From Pollenia angustigena (lineage: Eukaryota; Arthropoda; Insecta; Diptera; Polleniidae), in assembly GCA_930367215.1 (NCBI GenBank), contig OV884059.1, positions 36,323,882 through 36,387,881 of the forward strand: a stretch of 64,000 nucleotides of DNA, read 5' to 3'. The position numbers and the translations under genes were made by a program. The number at the start of each line of letters is the position of its first letter. Within the stretch, counting starts at the first letter, position 1. This document shows, in pieces, positions 1 through 10,374 of the stretch. The notes below the pieces were generated by a model. That model made no database searches and was not told the origin of the DNA. It saw only the letters and a list, made by a program, of their open reading frames with translations.

Positions 1-674
1 TGATTTGGGTGAAATTACCTCCAAGCTTAGTCCTATTAAATAGTAGTTTAGACACAAATTTTCAGCAAGATCGGTCAAAAAGTTTCTGAGTTAGAGTGCG
101 CCAAATTTTGGCATTTTGTCCATACAGGTGTTGTTTCTCATCCATGTAACTTATTACCTATTGGTGTTATACAAATTTGTCCCAAGTAGCTTAGATAGCT
201 ATTTGTTCAATCTTTTTAAAAAAAATATTTTTTTTTTTAATTTTTTAAAATTATTTTTTTTTTTTAATTTAAAACTTTTTTTTTATTTTTTTTTTTTTAG
301 CAGGAATGTTTTTTTTTTTTTTTGCTCAAAAGAAAGCTTATGTCTTTTCCTTTAAGATAGTTTTGGTCGCTTTTTGGCATCTTATTTTCAAAACATCTGG
401 TTAAAATTGGTTAAATTATTCATAACATAAAGCTGTATAATCACTTTTGGAACATACAGAGTTAAAGCAGTAAAAATTTGATATTGAAATATAATTTACA
501 TATTTCGCTTCTATTTCAATAGTATATATTTTATTAACAAAAAAAACTAAAATTAATTCAAATATAACGTTTTAAAAAACAGAAATTCATTTTAAATTGA
601 AAACAAAACCGAAATTCGCTTAAAATTCGTTCGTTGTATGATATTTTTATTTACTCGTATCGTTTCGTCCCTAG
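1..674. other. AT-rich sequence without a recognisable gene
   Basis: No frame resembles a known protein. Positions 215-325 are long T runs that create a meaningless low-complexity frame. The first 115 bases look like dispersed-repeat sequence but I cannot assign them to a family. Confidence 0.5.
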
Positions 675-2690
675 TTGAATGCATCACTATTACAAAAATT
701 ACAATTAAAATATCATGATGTTGCCAACATCGGGAACAGATTCATTTCAACTTCAGAGCTTTCGGGACAAGAAGCGTCTTACAATATCCTAGGATTACAT
801 TTATCTCAATGTAGTAATGCTGAAGTGTTTATAAATACATTAGCACCGGAAAAACGTGTCCGTATTTTAAAATCTAAAATGGAACTTCAAAATTTGCCCC
901 CAGATTCTACAAACCTTTTTCAAAATAATATGTTAGACCATTATACTCAAAGTTCAGATTTAATTAATAATGTTTGCTTGGCATACTTTTCAGCGTATTA
1001 TAAGTACTCCCAAACTCTTCGTAGAAACACACGACAAGATGAAGAAGATGATGATTATCAGGATGAAGACATAGATCTTAATGAAGTTGGGATACCTCGT
1101 AAACTAAAGGACAATTCTGGATATATATATATAAGCGCAAAAACCAAGCAATTATTCGATTTTCGAAATTAAACCCTGACATATCTAGAGAAGAATATTT
1201 TCGATCTCTTGTAATACTTTATTTGCCGTGTCGAAAGGAGCAAGAGGAATTATTAAATAGTAACACCGAACAAACATGCATTACTTACCATAATGATATT
1301 GAAACTAATAAAGTAATATTTTAAAAACTAAAGGAAGGAGAACTAGATGAAATTCTTCAACATATTCAAGAAGAATCAAATAAAAATTTAGAGCAACAGG
1401 AAGACAATATAGCCACGAATCAAATCCTAGACGAAGTTTAGAGCATTAGCAGTGCCTGTAGAAGATGATAATGTTAATATTTTAAACATAGCTGGTGGAA
1501 TTAGAAATGATGCTGAAAATTCTGACGGAATTCGAATTATCTGACTTCCTTCATTAATTAACAAGAATGATTTATTAAAATCTGTAAGATCATTGAATAT
1601 GAAACAACGAGAGTACTTACACCATCTATTACGAAATGTTTTAGATAACATTAAATTTTGCGAATTTATCAGTGGCGGTGCAGGCGTTAGCAAAAGTAGG
1701 TTGATTAAAACTATATGTATATCAGTCCGTCACTGATCGTTTTAATTCTGTTCCTGGATCTAATCCCGATTAAAGTGTTGTTGAGCGCACCAACAGGAAA
1801 AGCTGCATTTGGTATAGGTGGAGCTACACTGCATGCATTGTTTTCTTTGCCAGTCAACCAGTATTCTGGACAAACTTGACCTCTTAGCAATGATGTCGCT
1901 AACTCACTAATAGCAAGGTTCATGAATCTCAAAGTTATTATTATTGATGCAATTTCAATGGTTGGCGCGAAGATGTTGGGGTAATTAGATGCAAGGTTGA
2001 AACAAATCTTCAATAACTACTGCGTTTGGAGGGATATCGATTTTAGTATTTGCAGATTTAAAACAACTGCCACCTGTTGGCGACAAATCGGTTTTTAGCA
2101 TTAATCCATCGAATCCACATGCAGTTATTGCTGGAGAAGGCCTTTGGAATCTTTTTAGCTTTTTCGAATTGACCGAAATAATGAGACAACGAGATGACAT
2201 TAGTTTTGCCCAAGCATTCAACTCAATGGCTCTTGGAGAAATTAATGAGACACACATTGACCTAATAAGATCGCGAATAGTAAATAACACGACTGTTTTA
2301 CCACCTGAAGCAATTCATTTATTTTGGTATAATGCGGAAGCAGATCAATACAATTTATTAAGATTAGCACAAATTTCTTCAAACGAATTTTCTTCAAAAG
2401 CCTTCGACTTAATCAAATCAGACACTTTGGCATTAGTGGAACGGAATCGAATTTTAAGTTTGGTGTTAAAAATGAAAACGTCTGAAACACAGCGTCTTTG
2501 CGGTGAACTGAAACTGAAAACAACCGCCAAATATATGATGACGATAAACATTAACACTGGTGATGGTCTTGTAAATGGCGCAACGGGAATACTTATGGAT
2601 GTGGAAACAAATAGCCAAACAGGAAATCCAACTACACTTTGGATTTTGTTCTCAGAGGAAAATGTTGGTACGGAAGCGCGGCGCCAAAAA
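675..2690 (+). pseudogene. Helitron Rep C-terminus and Pif1-type helicase, decayed
   Basis: This is the C-terminal half of a Helitron rolling-circle transposase, the protein that nicks and unwinds Helitron DNA. The frame at 675-1172 carries LSGQEASYNILGLHLSQ and the following VFINT/LPPDST text typical of the end of the Rep part. After a stop at 1170-1172 the sequence resumes with REEYFRSLVILYLP. The helicase begins near 1560. Walker A (1671-1697) reads GGAGVSKS, with Ser where GxGKS has Gly. APTGKAAFGIGGATLHAL lies near 1784-1842. Walker B (1936-1965) reads IIIDAISMVG, with Ala in place of the catalytic Glu. LKQLPPVGDKS is near 2050-2090, and a clean stretch runs 2169-2700 with LVNGATG. Several stops and frameshifts plus the two motif losses show it is dead. 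The N-terminal half is missing here; a matching N-terminal piece lies downstream at 4.6-6.64 kb. Confidence 0.85.
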
Positions 2691-2709
2691 CATTCGTTGC
2701 ACTATTGAC

Positions 2710-2778
2710 GTTGACAGGATGGCGTTCATTACTCGCAGTCGTGGAGGCCATTTGCAAGAAATTATTTTTACACATTAA
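2710..2778 (+). pseudogene. 3' tail of a mariner-type transposase
   Basis: The frame ending at 2778 reads SRGGHLQEIIFTH then stop. It closely resembles the last residues of the mariner copy ending at 57194 (SHGQHLHEIIFKH, stop). I infer a short leftover of a related mariner-family element joined directly to the Helitron fragment. Only about 20 residues support this. Confidence 0.4.
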
Positions 2779-2858
2779 ATACCATGAAATTTGTGAGCTA
2801 ACAAAGCCAAAGTTGTTTGTCATTCCAATCAATTTGATGTATTTTATTTAAAAAATGT

Positions 2859-2876
2859 GCGATATGTACATATCGC
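2859..2876. repeat. 18-bp perfect palindrome
   Basis: GCGATATGTACATATCGC is its own reverse complement. It lies just after the mariner-like tail, possibly part of that element's 3' region. No function is assigned. Confidence 0.5.
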
Positions 2877-3170
2877 AATTGTTCAATAGTGTATTAAATC
2901 AAAATTACGACATGTAATATCTATTTATATCTAACCGCTGTAAAATATCGTGCTTTTATGTCTACTTCTTGTTAAACAAACGGTTGGTTTAAATAAACTA
3001 AAACAATCAAAAACATTTCTAGATAAAGTTGGTACTTTTGGGGTGCAATTTAAATTTTAAGGTAAGTTGGTACTTCCTTGACTTATTTACTTTCATTTAA
3101 ATTTTTTGTAATTTATTTTTTTTCGATTTCATATAGTTTTTTTGTATTCTTCCGTTTTGTTTTTGTTATA

Positions 3171-3468
3171 CAGTAGAATCCCGATAGTTCGTAATCGTAA
3201 GGGATCGGCCATTTCTTACGAATTATAGAAGTTTTCGATTTAGCGGTGTTTCGATTTAACGGGGTTAAAATAAAATAAATACGAATTAACGGGGGTTTTC
3301 AATTTATTTTCTAAAACGATAAATAAAACATAAAAGACAATTGTTAAAAATAAAATATATAAAAATGTAACAAACTAATCATAGGAAAATAAATACACAC
3401 GCAAGCAAAATCCCACGCAACAAAAAAATAGCGCTAAACAAAAAATCATTCTTTCCATGTTTCTGTTG
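3171..3468 (+). mobile_element. Pogo/Tigger-type MITE, truncated copy
   Basis: Starts after a TA at 3169-3170 with CAGTAGAATCCCGATAG and follows the complete MITE at 13497-14004 base by base with modest divergence, including the later stretch ATTCTTTCCATGTTT. The right half and right terminal repeat are missing because a mini-me-like repeat begins at about 3470. Confidence 0.75.
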
Positions 3469-3469
3469 T

Positions 3470-3790
3470 TATACCCTTTACCACAGGTGGAAAAGGGTAT
3501 ATATTAGTTTGTCATTCCGTTTGTAATTTCTACAATATATATTCTGGGTCCTTATGAGGAGAGAAGTTGATTTAACGATATCCGTCCGTCTGTCTTACGT
3601 TTGATATGTGTTTTCCGTAGACTCCAGACATGATAGCGGCTAGGTTGTTTTACATTTATGTCACATATAGTCTACCATTTCGTCCTATTGAAATTCTGAA
3701 ATATCGGCCCACGAGTGGCTGAGATATGACGAAAAAGGCACGACTGCCTCTAATTTTTCCAAAAAAATCCCTTGTGGTTGTTGTTTTATT
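3470..3790 (+). repeat. mini-me-like dispersed repeat
   Basis: Begins with an inverted ACCCTTTACCAC/GGTGGAAAAGGGT end, followed by TGTCATTCCGTTTGTAA, a short TATATATTCTGGGTCC segment and a GTCCGTCCGTCTGTC tract. It ends in text about clear-sky-type UTR phrases (GGCTGAGATATGACG). The same organisation occurs in reverse near 39060-39553 and at the end of 49105-49885. The pairing of a TA tract with a GTCY tract resembles mini-me elements described in Diptera; this family assignment is by resemblance. Confidence 0.55.
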
Positions 3791-3822
3791 ATTTTTTTTT
3801 ATTATTTTAATGCGTTTAATTT

Positions 3823-4055
3823 ACGCATACAAGCCCATAAACAGAATAAAGAAACAAACACGTAGACTCAATATATTTTAATTTAACGCTTCCTCAGTAA
3901 AGGCGTTCGTAGTCGAGTTGTGTAACTTGCAGGCTAAGACTCGTGAGGTTTCAGGTTTGAGTCTTGGTTGCCCCAGTTTTAAAAATTTTTTTATTAGTAC
4001 CCTTCACCACTGATAATTTTTATTTAATTTGTTTATGTCCTAAAAAACGATTTAA
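3823..4055 (+). repeat. tRNA-like (SINE-like) repeat, copy 1
   Basis: Contains an A-box-like TAGTCGAGTTG near 3912 and a B-box-like CAGGTTTGAGTCTT near 3951, spaced as in a pol III promoter. The same unit recurs at 4355-4580, including the flanking text ACTCAATATATTTTAATT upstream and CTAAAAAACGATTT downstream. No cloverleaf is complete enough to call a functional tRNA gene. Confidence 0.45.
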
Positions 4056-4354
4056 AATTACCTATAATAAAGCTTTTCGATATTTTCATTTTATTGGCAA
4101 TGACACAGTGTTTCATTTTATTTCGGCAAGCATATACATACATAAAAAGTTGTATGTAATTTAATTAAATCCATACTAATTAGCAGGTTAACGTATGCAC
4201 ATGAGTATGTATGAATGAGCAAAAGTTATTTATGTATGAAGGCATTGCTTTAGTAATTGTTGTTTTTGTGTTTCGTCTAATAAGCTGTTGCTACGTTGAT
4301 CTCTTCTTGCATTTTTCTTAGTTGCGGTTTTTTTGTTGTTTTTTTATACTCTTC
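4056..4354. other. AT-rich spacer, no gene seen
   Basis: Separates two copies of the tRNA-like repeat. It holds catacata/tatgtat microsatellite-like words and T runs, with nothing recognisable. Confidence 0.4.
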
Positions 4355-4580
4355 ACCACAAGTGGTGGATTTTAATGTGTTGTTTACGCATACACATTTA
4401 TGTATGTACATAAAATGCTCTCAATATATTTTAATTAAACGCTTCTTCAGCAAAAGCGTTCGTAGATGAGTTGTCTTAGTTCTCGTTTAAGGCTCATAAG
4501 GTTGCGAGTTCGAGTCTCAAAAATAAATTTTTTTTATTTTTATTTAATTTTTTTTATGTTTTAAAAAACGATTTTAAGAA
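4355..4580 (+). repeat. tRNA-like (SINE-like) repeat, copy 2
   Basis: Second copy of the unit at 3823-4055. The A-box-like TAGATGAGTTG is weaker than in copy 1, while the B-box-like GCGAGTTCGAGTCTC is better. Preceded by CTCTTCACCACAAGTGGTGG, a mini-me-like end. Downstream T-rich sequence runs into the Helitron repeat array. Confidence 0.45.
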
Positions 4581-6640
4581 TAAATTGGCAAAAGACGATC
4601 GGATTTACTTATTCGTTCCGTTGAGCAAGAACGAAACACTTTAGAACATTCGCAACGACGGGAAATACCTGAGTATAGAATCCTGGAACAAGATCGAGAC
4701 ACCTTGGCTCATTCAATACGACGATCGGATTTACTTATTCGTTCCGTTGAGCAAGACCGAAACACTTCGGAACATTCGCAACGACGGGAAATACCTGAGT
4801 ATAGAATCCTGGAACAAGAACGAAACACTTTGGCTCATTCAATACGACGATCGGATTTACTTATTTGTTCCGTTGAGCAAGAACAAAACACTTTGGAACA
4901 TTCGCAACGACGGGAAATACCTGAGTATAGAATCCTGCAACAAGAACGAGACACCTTGGCTCATTCAATACGACGATCGGATTTACTTATTCGTTCCGTG
5001 GAGCAAGAACGAAACACTTTGGAACATTTGCAACGACGGGAAATACCTGAGTATAGAATCCTGGAACAAGAACGAAACACTTTGGCTCATTCAATACGAC
5101 TATCGGATTTACTTATTCGTTCCGTTGAGCAAGAACGAAACACTTTGGAACATTCGCAACGACGGGAAATACCTGAGTATAGAATCCTGGAACAAGAACG
5201 AGGCACCTTGGCTCATTCAATACGACGATCGGATTTACTTATTCGTTCCGTTGAGCAAGAACGAAATACTTTGGAACATTCGCAACGACGGGAAATACCT
5301 GAGTGTAGAATCCTGGAACAAGAACGAAACACTTCGGAACATGCGCAACACCGGGAAACTGTTAATGAGTTGAGTCGCACAAGAAGTTGTCGTGTTAGAA
5401 TTCATCGAATGAATCCTGTTAATAGAAACTACGAAAATGAAAGGCAAGCTGAAAGAAATCGAAACAATAGAGAAACACTTTCACCATTATCAAGGATACA
5501 ATATTTAGAAATGGACAGACAAAAAAAATCGGATGTTGGAAGAATTTAATTTAGTTATTAAGAACGGTCCTACAGAAGTTTGCATTTGCTGTGGAGGACT
5601 ATGGTTTCCCAATCAAATAAAACCATTAGGCAGAGATAATTTTCAACATATGCCACAAGTCTTCTTTTTGGCAAACATATTTCCTTCGGATAATAATATT
5701 TATAAGTTTTACAATACTTGTTGTAGACTTGTTAAGGCAGGAAAAATTCCCACACTTTTTCTAACTAATGGCTTACATTTCGCAGAAATACCTGAAGAGT
5801 TCAAGGACTTAACATCTTTAGAAGAAAGGTTTGTAGCTCCAAGAATACCCTTCATGCGCATTGTATCTCTAGGATATAATCGACAATGTGCTGTAAGGGG
5901 AGCTATTGTGAATGTACCGATCCAACTCGATAAAACTGTAAATGTTCTTCCCAGAAACTTTGATCAAACCGCAGTCATTCAAGTCTACCTTAAGCGAAGA
6001 TTAGACTATAATCACAGTTTTATGACTGAGACAGTTAGGCCAAGAAAAATTTTAGAAGCTGCCCGGTATTTGGTTAATACGAATCTCTACAAAAAGCACA
6101 GTATAAGAGTATTCAATGATTGGATAGATAATATAGGACAAGCTGAGGAAGTTCCTTTTATATCTAATGCAGACGATCAGCGCATCGTTGAAGCTTTACT
6201 TAATAATGAATCGGAAATTACCGCTCCTGAAGAGTTTAACCCGCAAGAAACGCTTTTAGAAAACATGCCAGTGGAAAATGTGCCCTTGAATAGAATTTGT
6301 ATTGCACCTGGAGAAGGACAGCACCCGTTGGATATGCTCTTTGATGAAGATTCAGAAGAACTGTCATACCCATCTATATACTGCGGCTTTAAAAGAATAT
6401 ACACATCTACTGTGGGACAAGTTATATAATCAGAGGCCAGACGATATGACAGAAGATGTGCTCGTGTAGATAAGGTTCTATATTCATATAAGAAATTAGA
6501 GCTTTCCCGTATTAAAAATAGTATATCAACATGTCTACGTAAAAAGGTGGGACCTAACTGACATACAGCAGGAGACATGTTGAATGAAAATTTTGTACAA
6601 AACCTAGTACAACATGACGAAGGGTATTACTGTAACGATT
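4581..6640 (+). pseudogene. Helitron protein N-terminal part, decayed
   Basis: After the repeat array the frame continues to 5549 and is then rescued by a one-base shift in an A8 run near 5521-5528. The frame 5533-6429 gives the conserved N-terminal Helitron region: CICCGGLWFPNQIK (a zinc-binding Cys pair), LEERFVAPRIPFMRI, VNVPIQLDKTVNVLPR, LKRRLDYNHSF and RPRKILEAARYLVN. A stop at 6427-6429 interrupts it; the same frame then resumes with RRYDRRCARVDKVLYSYKK and LRKKVGPN, stops again near 6559, and the match fades after GDMLNENFVQNLVQHDEGYY at about 6640. The Rep nuclease (HUH) region is not present. It and the piece at 675-2690 cannot be one collinear copy, since their order is reversed. 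Confidence 0.82.
4596..5359 (+). repeat. 126-bp tandem repeat inside a Helitron reading frame
   Basis: About six copies of a 126-bp unit encode a 42-residue repeat. Each unit is two related 21-residue modules, one containing AHSIRRSDLLIRSVEQE and one containing EHSQRREIPEYRILEQE. Copies differ by a few bases. Because 126 is a multiple of three, both the coding frame and a second sense frame (4747-5373) stay open across the array. Charged, Arg/Glu-rich repeats are common before the conserved N-terminal domain of insect Helitron proteins. Confidence 0.85.
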
Positions 6641-6840
6641 CTGTTTGGGTATGCTAAGTTTGGGAACGAGGCTACCTATTAGATTCGGCTGTGCTCGTCG
6701 GACGGGGAGGGTTGGATTATGTTCCCTATTAAATTCATAGAAATATTTTGAATCGAAACAACTTTACTTTAGGTAGCATGAATAAATTATATGACCTACA
6801 GAGTAAGGGGAACCTTCAGAGTAAGTGGGGAATGCAGAAA

Positions 6841-7640
6841 TTCTGAGAAGGAGAATTGGGCCGCCAACGAAGCTGTTGACAAAGATCAAGGTAAATATAA
6901 ATAAACTATTTCAAATATTTTACTTGAGTTTTTAAGTAAAATTAACAACTATTATTTATTTTCCGTTTAAGATATTCATGCTGTATTGCAAAACATTTTG
7001 GCAAAACTGGAAAACAGAGCGGAACCAGCAAATACTCAGCAATGGCCATACGTTATTGTGACAAACCAAGAGGCCGTTGGAACAAAGCTCGAGCAGATTG
7101 AAGAAAATTTAAGTATTCCATCTTTCTGTTGTTCTTAACACATTAATGACATTTAATGACATCAATACTGGCGAAAATATCGCCAAAAAGTTAAATGAAG
7201 TTGCAGTTTAATGATGCAGTTACGAAGATGAACCAGAATCTGGAGACCGATGATATTGCCCAAGCAACGGCGACAAAATTTTTTTAAATTCCCTTAGCTA
7301 ATCACCGCGAAGCTCTATGCTGAAAAGAAACCAGAGTCTTCGGCGGAAATTGAACCCGCAACCCCGGGGCTGATAGACTACCTCACTTCTAGCTAGCATA
7401 CCGGGGCACTCTGATTTATAAAAAAATTATTTGAATATTATATATTTTTTACAGCTTAACTACATGCATGTATAAGTGCAAGGGTACATCCGAAGATGTC
7501 AGCAGTGCCATCCGTGGTATATTTAAGGATTATTTGCTCCAGACTTATTACTGGGAAGGGAGGGGGGAAAAGCATGACTTAGCAAAGCTTTCTGTTTGCA
7601 ACAAAATGTTTTCACAAATGTTAACGCTTTTATGATAAAA
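6841..7640 (+). pseudogene. Decayed multi-exon gene fragment, DUF4806-like
   Basis: Three exon-like segments follow intron rules. One ends near 6889 at CAAG followed by GTAAATAT. The second starts after TTTAAG near 6970 (HAVLQNILAKLENRAEP, then QWPYVIVTNQEAVGTKLEQI) and runs to about 7300 with stops and shifts. The third begins after TTTTTTACAG at about 7456 and reads IRGIFKDYLLQTYYWEGRGE, then LAKLSVCNKMFSQ. The order of a short polar region, a PxxTxEE-like segment and a closing YxWxGRxxK motif resembles insect DUF4806 domain proteins, which are often spread with transposons. A reversed SINE interrupts exon 2/3. The family call is an inference; the splice-like structure is visible directly. 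Confidence 0.5.
7325..7412 (-). mobile_element. tRNA-derived SINE, reversed
   Basis: Read on the minus strand from 7408 it begins GCCCCGGTATGCTAGCTAG, continues with AGGTAGTCTATCAGCCCCGG and GGTTGCGGGTTCAATTTCC (B box). It aligns along its length with the SINE at 45254-45440 (shared GTCTATCAGC core). No A-rich tail is evident here, so the copy is probably truncated. Confidence 0.65.
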
Positions 7641-8555
7641 GTAAAATCTGAATTTATACATATGTATATGTGTATTGTATTCTATAAATTTTAGATGTTT
7701 TCCAAAAGCAGTCTGCGCTTAAAATGCTGCAGAACTCAGCCACAACAGATTAAGGCATAAAATATTTAAAAAAAGAAAAATAGTTTTTTATGTTTTGTTT
7801 TTTATTTTCAGTTTTTATTTTATAAATATATTAAATAGTACAAAGCCTTCAAGGCCAATTTTACATATCCATAAGCCTAAATATTAGACAATAACAATGT
7901 ATTTAATTTTAATTGAATTAAGTTAATTTTTATATTATTAAATAATTTATTTTATTCATTAATTTATTTATCATTAATTTATTTTATTTATTTATAATTA
8001 ATTTCTTTTATTTTAATTTATTTATTATTTTTTAATTTTATCATTAACTTCTTTTATTTATTTTATTATTTAGCTTATCATTGACTAATTTAAAGCAACA
8101 GAGTAAGCAGTACAAATATACATATGTTTTGTAGTCGAGTGTTGAAAATGCAATAACAAAACATACAGCAATCGAAAATGGATCATACAGGTGTTTAAAG
8201 TTATTTATGAATAATATTTTGCTCATCTAGATGATGAAAAACTGATTTTAATTCTGTTATTTTATTAGTAATAATAGCTAGTTTTGAAGCAAGCGTAAAA
8301 TATTAGAATATCGTAAATTTTAGTTTATTAATGTTAGTGATCTCGTGGTGTAAACTTGAAGTATTAAATTATAATTTTTAAAAGTTACTTTTTCAAGTCC
8401 CTACTTAAAAATGTTGCAGAATAATGTATGTATGTATTTCACTCTGGTGAGTTTCAGTACACCCCAACTAGTAATTTTGTCGAGCCGATATAAATAAAAA
8501 GACATGTTTAGTTCAAGTGTTTTGTATCGACTGCTGTCTTCTTGCAGTTTCCTCT
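7641..8555. other. AT-rich spacer, no gene seen
   Basis: Positions 7780-8060 are a degenerate tttattta/aattaatt low-complexity stretch. The rest has no recognisable coding or repeat structure apart from tatg microsatellite words. Confidence 0.5.
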
Positions 8556-8559
8556 TTAT

Positions 8560-9002
8560 CCCTTCTGCATCCCTTGGATATGTGCCCTTCCTATGATCCT
8601 TTGGGTCAATATGACCCAACAATAAAATGTTAACAGCATTTCATATTTAAGTGTAATAAAAACAAAAGCGATTCTATTGATTATTTGACCGAAAAAATTA
8701 TTGATCGATGATTCTGAATGAAAATAAACTCAATTCAATAGAAAACAAATTTTTAAAGTGGAATTAAACTTGCAATATCGCATGTTGGGTCATATTGACC
8801 CAAAGGATATTAAATGTGTGTAAATCGTGTTTTTTTGAGGAGGAAGGAAAAACTAAAATTTTATTATTTTCATTTAAATTTATAATTTTTGTCCCTGTAA
8901 TGGATAAATTGAAGTTTCACGTCCATATCTTATATTAAAAGGGACAAATTTTGCGTTTGAAAACCAAAATTGGGTCAAATTGACCCAAGGAGTGCAGAAG
9001 GG
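8560..9002. mobile_element. piggyBac-type MITE
   Basis: 443-bp element with ends CCCTTCTGCATCCCTTGG and CCAAGGAGTGCAGAAGGG, flanked on both sides by TTAT (8556-8559 and 9003-9006). The target duplication is TTAA-like, as for piggyBac. Inside are three near-identical 19-bp palindromes of the form TTGGGTCA-N3-TGACCCAA at 8601, 8785 and 8970, spaced 184-185 bp. No transposase is encoded. Confidence 0.8.
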
Positions 9003-9040
9003 TTATTTATATAATTCTAACTACTTAACAGTAGCGTAAC

Positions 9041-9552
9041 CTAAAGGGCATAATAAACCTCACAAATGGCTTGGCAAACATGTCAAAATTTTACGTTTGT
9101 GCAAATATTTTGTGTTGTCACTTGCGGTGTTTGCTGTTTGGACAAACATTTGAAGCAATGTTTGCAGAAATTTAAAAAATGTTTAATATTTGGCAGACAT
9201 GTTGAATATTTGTCAAACTTTTTGTGGCGTCTAATGCTAAATGTATTCAATTCAATTAATTTTTAATGTTAAATAAAATTTTTTTAGTAGTATTGCTTGC
9301 CACAAAACAGCTCGTTGTTTAAATCACTTTTTATTTTAAACTTTTTGCCTTTATTTTATAATTTCTTCTGCGTTTTAAGAAAAAAGCAACCAAATTCCCG
9401 CAGCACTATTGGCATCTGCATTCATTGAAAACAAAACAAAAATAAAAATTAATGTTTGTGCGGAGAATATTTGTGATGTTTATTGGCAAACCCCAAACGG
9501 AAACAATGTGTGTGTTTGCCAAGCATTTTGTGTGGTTTATTATGCCCTTTAG
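9041..9552. mobile_element. TIR element (MITE), superfamily unassigned
   Basis: Ends CTAAAGGGCATAATAAACC and, reversed, GGTTTATTATGCCCTTTAG, with pairing continuing through CACAAA and TTGGCAAACA for over 35 bp. The interior repeats variants of TTTGGCAAACAT/TTGTCAAAC on both strands. No clear target duplication is visible, so the superfamily stays open. Confidence 0.7.
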
Positions 9553-9684
9553 ACAATTTGTAGGTATTAAATGTTGCCGAAAGGGAAATAATTAAATATA
9601 AATATATTTGTTTATTTAAAATTGTTTTATAATTACACACATTATAATATGTACATATATGTATTATGATATCTATCTATATAT

Positions 9685-9753
9685 CGTCGGTTGATTATTT
9701 AATTGTCGTATGTGGATACAAATTACATACGACAATTAAATAATCAACCGACG
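9685..9753. repeat. Perfect 29-bp hairpin
   Basis: Two perfectly complementary 29-base arms (9685-9713 and 9725-9753, containing GGTTGATTATTTAATTG) surround an 11-base loop. The lack of any mismatch suggests a recent origin or selection. It sits at the left edge of a dispersed repeat that begins with the phrase GGACTAATAACGGCTGGGCC. Confidence 0.85.
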
Positions 9754-10370
9754 ACATATAAAACAGGATGTGTGTATGTATGTAACGTATGGACTAATAA
9801 CGGCTGGGCCGATTATGATGAAATTTTCAGGGAATCTTCAGAATATTCAGTCGGGTGACACTGTGAAGTTTGATATTTGATTTTTGGTCTGCGGGCGGAG
9901 GGGCGTGGCAAAATCCAATTTTCATATTGCACCACGAATGACATACACATATAGTTATTTTGGTTTGCTTTTTTTATTTTATTTTTATTGAAAGCCGTTG
10001 TAATGTTTTTCAAAACGAGATATCTTAAATCGGTTATGTTGTTCCGACGATATTTACAATAAACCTATGTTAATAATGATCCAATATCTAAATTTTAAAA
10101 CTTTCAAAATGTAGCATTCAAAAATCCGCGTTTTCGGTTTATTTACAAAATATTTACATCATTACATATTTATTAAACATATAAATATGTATGTTTTGTA
10201 TATGATACATATGTATTTTAATCAACTTTTTTTATTTTCAAGTATTAATAAATTGTCGACCTTTAGGTAATTTTTTAAAAACTTTAAATGTTTATTCGAA
10301 CCAATATTTCGGCACTTCTTTGAGTGCTTTCTTCAGGTTTTTTTTCTTATTTTATAAATTTACAAATGGT
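9754..10370. repeat. Dispersed-repeat sequence, family unknown
   Basis: Carries the phrase ACGGCTGGGCCGATTATG, whose reverse complement style recurs at 35860-35940 (AAAATCGCTCAAGCCG). Near 10295-10335 is a segment AATATTTCGGCACTTCTTTG that resembles ends of known retroelements. No coding sequence is visible. Confidence 0.4.
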
Positions 10371-10374
10371 AAAA

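Noticed and set aside
116..355. Phe/Leu-rich small protein
   Set aside because: It is translation of poly-T runs.
1427..2290. Minus-strand frames opposite the Helitron helicase
   Set aside because: Antisense shadows; the plus strand carries helicase motifs.
3905..3965. Functional tRNA gene
   Set aside because: Box-like motifs are present but stems do not form a full cloverleaf and the unit is repeated.
4596..5359. Regularly spaced repeats resembling a CRISPR array
   Set aside because: Units are contiguous 126-bp coding repeats without unique spacers, in a fly-like genome; they encode a Helitron protein region.
4747..5373. Second long open frame over the 126-bp repeats as a real protein
   Set aside because: It stays open only because the repeat period is a multiple of three; it has no resemblance outside the array and ends with it.
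10290..10340. Penelope or other retroelement end
   Set aside because: Only a short phrase resembles such ends; no coding sequence nearby supports it.
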